Positions 59,997-64,000 of a stretch of DNA of 64,000 bases are shown here, piece by piece. Under the pieces are notes generated by a model, which worked only from the letters and a program-made list of their open reading frames with translations, was not told the DNA's origin and ran no database searches. The position numbers and the translations under genes were made by a program. How positions within the stretch are numbered: the first letter of the stretch is position 1; each line of letters opens with the position of its first letter. The DNA is from Halapricum hydrolyticum (GTDB lineage: Archaea; Halobacteriota; Halobacteria; Halobacteriales; Haloarculaceae): NCBI RefSeq assembly GCF_025517535.1, contig NZ_JAOPKC010000002.1, forward strand, positions 186,001-250,000. The letters are read 5' to 3'.

Positions 59997-60233
59997 CGTG
60001 ACCCTCGATACGGTTCCCATCCTGAAAAGCGGGCCAGTGACGCCGGTGTTACCGATACTGGTGGGTATAAAAGATATTCGGCACGCCGTCGCGCCGAATC
60101 AGTTCGAAATGGTATAGCCACCAGTATGAGTCCGCGTTCGCGTGTCTCTATCTCTGTGATAGTGACACACAGTATTCGTCGGCGTTCGAAGCCCTTATCC
60201 CGACGCTGGGCCACGTATTCGCCAAGAGTACCT

Positions 60234-60764
60234 ATGTCGGACAAACCAGCCTCGATGTACCGAGACATCGACAAGCCGTCGTACACTCGCCGTGAGTACA
60301 TCACTGGCATCCCCGGTTCGAAGATCGCACAGCACCAGATGGGCGACAGGAACACGGAGCCCGAAGACTACCCCGTCCAGATCAGCCTCATCGTCGAAGA
60401 AGAAGTCCAGCTCCGCCACGGCTCGATGGAGGCCGCCCGCCTGTCGGCCAACCGCCACCTGATCAAGGAACTCGGCGAGGGCAACTACAAGATGGTCCTC
60501 CGGAAGTTCCCCCACCAGGTCATCCGCGAGAACAAGCAGGCGACCGGTGCCGGGGCCGACCGTGTTTCCGACGGCATGCGCCAGGCCTTCGGGAAGATCG
60601 TCGGCACTGCCGCCCGGATCCAGAAGGGCGAGCGCCTGTTCACCGCCTACTGTGACGTCGACCAGGCTGCAGCCGTCAAGGAAGCCTACCGCCGTGCCTA
60701 CAACAAGATCACCCCGCCGTGCCGGATCAAGGTCGAACGCGGCGAAGAGCTGCTTATCGCCTAA
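60234..60764 (+). CDS. rpl10e: 50S ribosomal protein L10e (L16 family)
   Basis: 176 residues. Archaeal uL16 with YTRREYITGIPGSKIAQHQM near residue 17, IVEEEVQLRHGSMEAARLSA near 52, NYKMVLRKFPHQVIRENKQA near 83 and AYRRAYNKITPPCRIKVERG near 152. It organises the central protuberance and the tRNA site of the large subunit. A CCCTTATCC run 33-43 bases before the ATG is a plausible promoter. A perfect 9-bp hairpin follows the stop. Confidence 0.96.
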   Translation: MSDKPASMYRDIDKPSYTRREYITGIPGSKIAQHQMGDRNTEPEDYPVQISLIVEEEVQLRHGSMEAARLSANRHLIKELGEGNYKMVLRKFPHQVIRENKQATGAGADRVSDGMRQAFGKIVGTAARIQKGERLFTAYCDVDQAAAVKEAYRRAYNKITPPCRIKVERGEELLIA

Positions 60765-60786
60765 GTGAACCGCTGGCGCGGTTCAC
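60765..60786 (+). terminator. Perfect hairpin right after the L10e stop
   Basis: GTGAACCGC-TGGC-GCGGTTCAC, a 9-bp stem with a four-base loop, starts at the base after the TAA at 60762-60764. It probably ends or stabilises the transcript. The rest of the gap to aroA (60787-61051) is GC-rich and without a gene. Confidence 0.55.
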
Positions 60787-61051
60787 TCGCCCCTAGTAGA
60801 ATTCCACCAGGCCCGCGACGAGACTGCCAGCGGTTGCTGGCCGCTCGTAGGGGCAACGCCAGCGCCTTTTGCAGCCGCTCGCGAACTTTCGAGCGGCAGG
60901 CCTGCCTTTCCCCGTTTCGCGCGATGAAACGCCCTCACGGCCACCGCTCGGTCACCGTACCGCACAGCCGCCGTACGGCCGACCGTTTTCTAACCACACC
61001 TCGAGCAGCGAGGTAGCAAATGGTTTGACCCGGGCCGCCGAGAGACTCCAT

Positions 61052-62335
61052 ATGGACGCAGACATCACCAAGTCGACAGTCAGCGGGACGGTCCAGGCCC
61101 CGCCGTCGAAGAGCTACACGCACCGAGCGATCCTGGCAGCCGGCTACGCCGGAGGCGCGACCGTCCGCGATCCGCTCGTGAGCGCCGATACGAAGGCAAC
61201 GATGCGCGCGGTGGAAGGCTACGGCGGCAGCGTCGAGCGCCACGACGATCACCTCGACGTGACGGGCTTCGACGGCCGCCCCGAAGTTCCCGACGACGTG
61301 ATCGACTGTGCCAACAGCGGAACGACCATGCGCCTCGTGACGGCCACGGCCGCGCTCGGCGATGGACTGACCGTCCTCACCGGGGACGACTCGCTTCGCT
61401 CGCGACCGCAAGGCCCGCTGCTCGACGCCATCGACCAGCTCGATGGCCGCGCCGAGAGTACTCGCGGGAACGGCCAGGCCCCGCTGGTCGTCGGCGGTCC
61501 GATCGACGGCGGGCGCGTCTCGATCCCCGGCGACGTCTCCTCGCAGTACGTCACGGCCCTGCTGATGGCCGGCGCCGTCACCGAAGGGGGAATCGAGATC
61601 GACCTCAAAACCGAGCTCAAATCCGCGCCGTACGTCGACATCACGATCGAGGTCCTGGAGGCGTTCGGCGTCGACGCCGAGCAAACGGCCGACGGATTCG
61701 CCGTCGCGGGCGGCCAGTCCTACGATCCCGTCGACGGAGAGTACACCGTTCCGGGCGACTTCTCGTCGATTTCGTATCTGCTCGCGATGGGCGCGCTGGC
61801 CGCGCCGGACGGGTTGACCGTTACCGGCGCCCACCCCAGCGCGCAGGGTGACTCCGCGATCGTCGACGTGCTCCAGCGGATGGGCGCCGATCTCACCTGG
61901 GACCGCGAGGCGGGCGAGATTCACGTCAGCCAGTCCGATCTCTCGGGTGTCGAGGTCAGCGTCGCGGATACGCCCGATCTGCTGCCGACGATCGCCGTCC
62001 TCGGCGCCGTCGCCGACGGGACGACTACCATCGTCGACTGCGAACACGTCCGATACAAGGAGACCGACCGCGTCGCCGCGATGTCCGAGGCGCTCACCGC
62101 GATGGGGGCGTCAGTCGAAGAAGAACACGACACGCTGACGATCCACGGCGGGGACAGCGATCTCGACGGCACGACCGTCGATGGGCGGGCCGATCACCGG
62201 ATCATCATGTCGCTGTCAGTCGCGGGACTCGTCGCTGACGGAACCACGACCGTCGAAGGGATCGAACACGTCGACGTGTCGTTCCCGAACTTCTTCGACG
62301 AACTCGAGACACTCGGTGCCGAGGTCAGCCGGTGA
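61052..62335 (+). CDS. aroA: 3-phosphoshikimate 1-carboxyvinyltransferase (EPSP synthase)
   Basis: 427 residues. Joins shikimate-3-phosphate and phosphoenolpyruvate in the aromatic amino-acid pathway. Landmarks: APPSKSYTHRAILAAGYAGG near residue 14, the NSGTTMRL motif near 89 (with CANSGTTMRLVT), LTGDDSLRSRPQGPLLDAID near 110, SQYVTALLMAGA near 165 and the C-terminal RYKETDRVAAMSEAL near 340 and DHRIIMSLSVAG near 380. Length is normal. No other aro genes are adjacent. The ATG at 61052 matches the family start. Confidence 0.95.
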   Translation: MDADITKSTVSGTVQAPPSKSYTHRAILAAGYAGGATVRDPLVSADTKATMRAVEGYGGSVERHDDHLDVTGFDGRPEVPDDVIDCANSGTTMRLVTATAALGDGLTVLTGDDSLRSRPQGPLLDAIDQLDGRAESTRGNGQAPLVVGGPIDGGRVSIPGDVSSQYVTALLMAGAVTEGGIEIDLKTELKSAPYVDITIEVLEAFGVDAEQTADGFAVAGGQSYDPVDGEYTVPGDFSSISYLLAMGALAAPDGLTVTGAHPSAQGDSAIVDVLQRMGADLTWDREAGEIHVSQSDLSGVEVSVADTPDLLPTIAVLGAVADGTTTIVDCEHVRYKETDRVAAMSEALTAMGASVEEEHDTLTIHGGDSDLDGTTVDGRADHRIIMSLSVAGLVADGTTTVEGIEHVDVSFPNFFDELETLGAEVSR

Positions 62336-62355
62336 GGTCCGGCCGCGATCGCCGA

Positions 62356-62889
62356 TCAGTGCTCCGGCTCTTCAGCCGGGGCGAGCATGTCGTCAATCGT
62401 CAGGATGAGGCTGTTTCCGGTGTCGTCTTTCCCCTCGATCGTCCCGACGATCTGCAATTTCGACAGCGGGGTCGGTCCGACGGTGATCGTGTCCCCCTCG
62501 TCGAACTCGCCGATCGATCCCTGAAGCTTGATCTCTGCACGACACTTCTCTGGGTGGTGGACGCTCGTCAGGTTGATCGCCTCGACGTTGGAGTGTTCGA
62601 CTTTCTTCCCCTCGTGAAACAACGGGACTTCCGCTGGCTGATCCATCTCCTGGATCTGTAACGCGTCATAAGCGTTCGCTGTCGGCTTGTATCCGCCCTT
62701 CGGCCCCGGCACGCCCTCGACCAACTGGAGAGCTTTGAGACTCTGCATCTGGTTTCTGATGGTCCCCGGATTCCGGTCGACCTTCTCGGCGATGTCTTCT
62801 CCCTTTACCGCGCTCTCTCGCTCCCGGTAGAGATTGACGAGTTCCTGGAGAATGTTCTTCTGGCTGGGCGTCAATTCGATCGATGACAT
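62356..62889 (-). CDS. Winged-helix transcriptional regulator (Rrf2/COG2524-like N-terminus)
   Basis: 177 residues. Residues 1-65 are a winged helix (LTPSQKNILQELVNLYRERE then AEKVDRNPGTIRNQMQSLKA and VEGVPGPKGGYKPTANAY, the wing). The C-terminal 90 residues form an acidic OB-like beta domain (EKCRAEIKLQGSIGEFDEGD), probably a ligand or dimer domain, as in haloarchaeal relatives. Target and signal unknown. The stop lies 21 bases from the aroA stop, the genes being convergent. Start chosen at ATG 62889, matching the winged-helix start. Confidence 0.8.
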   Translation of the reverse strand: MSSIELTPSQKNILQELVNLYRERESAVKGEDIAEKVDRNPGTIRNQMQSLKALQLVEGVPGPKGGYKPTANAYDALQIQEMDQPAEVPLFHEGKKVEHSNVEAINLTSVHHPEKCRAEIKLQGSIGEFDEGDTITVGPTPLSKLQIVGTIEGKDDTGNSLILTIDDMLAPAEEPEH

Positions 62890-62960
62890 TACCGGTTTTT
62901 CGTTACAAAACGCCTTAAAGCCCCCGGTGGCGTGGATCGATCGTGCCACGACGAGGCGGA

Positions 62961-64000
62961 TTACTCGTCGGTGTCGTCACTCACCGGCTGGTCTGCCGGC
63001 TCGGAACTCTCACTCACCGGCTGATCTGCCGGCTTGGAACTCTCACTCCCCGGCTGATCTGCCGGCTCGGAACTCTCACTCCCCGGCTGATCTGCCGGCT
63101 CGGAACTCTCACTCACCGGCTGATCTGCCGGCTCGGCAGGAGACGACCCCTCTCTGAGGATATCCTCGGGCGGATTCCGACCGAAATGGAGCCATCCGGC
63201 AACACCGGTCAGCGTCGCCAGTACGCCAGCCCCAATCGGAATCAATCCGTCATCCGTCGACGCACTCGAATCCGCGTTCTGAGACCCATTGCCGCCACTC
63301 CCTGGCGGCGACGGCGTTTGCGTCGGTGTTGGATCCGGTGTTGGCGTGGGTGTTGGATCCGGTGTTGGCGTGGGTGTTGGATCCGGGGTCGGTGTCGGCT
63401 CTGGGGTCGGCGTGGATTCGGTCACGGTGATCGTTTGCCGAATCACATCTTCCGTGCCGGTGTCATCTCGGACCGTCAGCTGAATGGAATATTCACCGGG
63501 ATTGTCGAACGTGTGATCGACGACCTCGCCAGCTTTCCCTTCCGCTCCAATGATCCAGTTATAACGGGTGATCTCACCATCAGGGTCGTTCGACCCCGCT
63601 GCGCTGAACGTGACAGTCTCGCCCGGGTTCGGTGACGACGGAGTATACTCGATGACCGCCGTCGGCGGCCGGTTGGCAACTGGGACCGATTTCGTCACCG
63701 TGTCTGTCAGCCCGCCCTCGCTCTCGACTGTCAACGCCACCTCGTAGGTGCCACGCGTGTCGAACGTGGTCTCGACGATTGGTCCCGTCGCTTGCTCGCC
63801 GTCGATCGACCACTCGTACGACGAGACCAGGCTGTCCGGCCCCGACGCCGACGCGTCGAAGGTGATCGTCTCGAGGGTCTTCGGCGAGGCCGGTTCGAAC
63901 TCGAACGCCGCCGAGACGTACTCCGAGAACGCGGCGACGTTGTCACGCGTGCGGACGTACAGCCGCCCGTTCGCTGCGGACGGTGCGGAGAGCACTGGCG
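62961..64000 (-). CDS. PKD-domain surface protein, C-terminal part (5' end outside window)
   Basis: At least 345 residues, open at the right window edge. The visible start (GRLYVRTRDNVAAFSE) looks like the last blade of a PQQ-type beta-propeller. Two PKD domains follow (FDASASGPDSLVSSYEWSID near residue 47 and FSAAGSNDPDGEITRYNW near 135). Then a Pro/Thr spacer with repeats of PTPTPDPT, a membrane helix (IPIGAGVLATLTGVAGWL) and a cytosolic tail of five 11-residue repeats (EPADQPVSESS). A single-pass surface or adhesion-type protein; anchor and repeat parts are visible, the ligand is not. Confidence 0.8.
   Translation of the reverse strand, partial: PVLSAPSAANGRLYVRTRDNVAAFSEYVSAAFEFEPASPKTLETITFDASASGPDSLVSSYEWSIDGEQATGPIVETTFDTRGTYEVALTVESEGGLTDTVTKSVPVANRPPTAVIEYTPSSPNPGETVTFSAAGSNDPDGEITRYNWIIGAEGKAGEVVDHTFDNPGEYSIQLTVRDDTGTEDVIRQTITVTESTPTPEPTPTPDPTPTPTPDPTPTPTPDPTPTQTPSPPGSGGNGSQNADSSASTDDGLIPIGAGVLATLTGVAGWLHFGRNPPEDILREGSSPAEPADQPVSESSEPADQPGSESSEPADQPGSESSKPADQPVSESSEPADQPVSDDTDE
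62979..63143 (-). repeat. Five 33-base tandem repeats coding the 11-residue tail
   Basis: Near-identical 33-base units encode EPADQPVSESS-type repeats at the C-terminus of the surface protein (one unit has K, some have G for V). They are protein-coding and in frame, so they are not a CRISPR array. Confidence 0.85.

Noticed and set aside
62979..63143. Possible CRISPR-like repeats
   Set aside because: The units have no spacers, are in frame and encode the 11-residue repeats of the surface protein.

Overview
This window is a GC-rich stretch of a haloarchaeal chromosome (class Halobacteria). The proteins are strongly acidic. They include archaeal eL10/L16, eS19, eIF5A, FtsZ1, DTD2-type D-aminoacyl-tRNA deacylase, MptA, CheF, a HalX response regulator and TbsP, together with many twin-arginine lipoproteins. 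TATA-like boxes usually lie 25-32 bases before the start codon, which fits leaderless transcription. The exact genus cannot be read from the sequence; a member of the Haloarculaceae/Halorhabdus side of the class is a guess. Most of the window is ordinary core genome with several small insertion scars.

Layout. 1-4.2 kb: the C-terminus of a heliorhodopsin, a coiled-coil protein, a HisG-like protein, a small FAD protein and a zinc-ribbon protein. 4.2-7.4 kb: folD and glyA (one-carbon metabolism), separated by a lipoprotein gene and a probable remnant of an IS200/IS605-type element. 7.4-8.2 kb: a long non-coding stretch rich in perfect hairpins. 8.2-16.7 kb: tbsP, a lone YcaO protein, DUF63, a Cys-cluster protein, a ribbon-helix-helix regulator, cheF, a Tat lipoprotein and ftsZ1. 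17-21 kb: dtdA, a Na/Ca exchanger and two membrane proteins.

21.4-30.8 kb is a sugar locus: Tat lipoprotein binding protein, two permeases, an ATPase, a TrmB-family regulator, an S9 peptidase and a trehalose synthase-like GH13 enzyme. A palindrome sits exactly on the TATA box of the transporter operon, so a simple repressor circuit is likely. 31-34.4 kb holds a ferritin-like/DtxR pair, tRNA-Gln, a SHOCT protein and tRNA-Arg. Both tRNA genes have duplicated 3' ends beside them, and a foldback MITE-like element lies between them. An HtrA-type protease follows.

34.4-50.6 kb: mptA, a HalX regulator, a cyclophilin, a COG4315-type lipoprotein, eIF5A with agmatinase, Nif3, a DUF47 protein, eS19, DUF302, an alkaline-phosphatase-fold hydrolase, a K+ channel, an HPP-Usp protein, a nucleoside phosphorylase, an AEC transporter and rpiA. 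50.7-56 kb is the chromosome-segregation block: a small coiled-coil protein, smc and scpA. A 319-base array of hairpins lies between smc and scpA, flanked by a 6-base direct repeat. 56-64 kb: cytochrome oxidase subunit III, a polytopic membrane protein with a C2H2 zinc-finger protein, a glutathionyl-hydroquinone reductase-like gene carrying an in-frame 54-base insertion, L10e, aroA, a winged-helix regulator and the C-terminal part of a PKD-domain surface protein.

The most interesting signal is the smc/scpA hairpin array. Its stem-loops have different stems but loops of one consensus, GAAC(G/A)-AGTGA. Related loop sequence occurs in the in-frame insertion of the glutathione-transferase-like gene. 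This suggests a small, spreading haloarchaeal hairpin element that can land in or next to essential genes without closing the reading frame.
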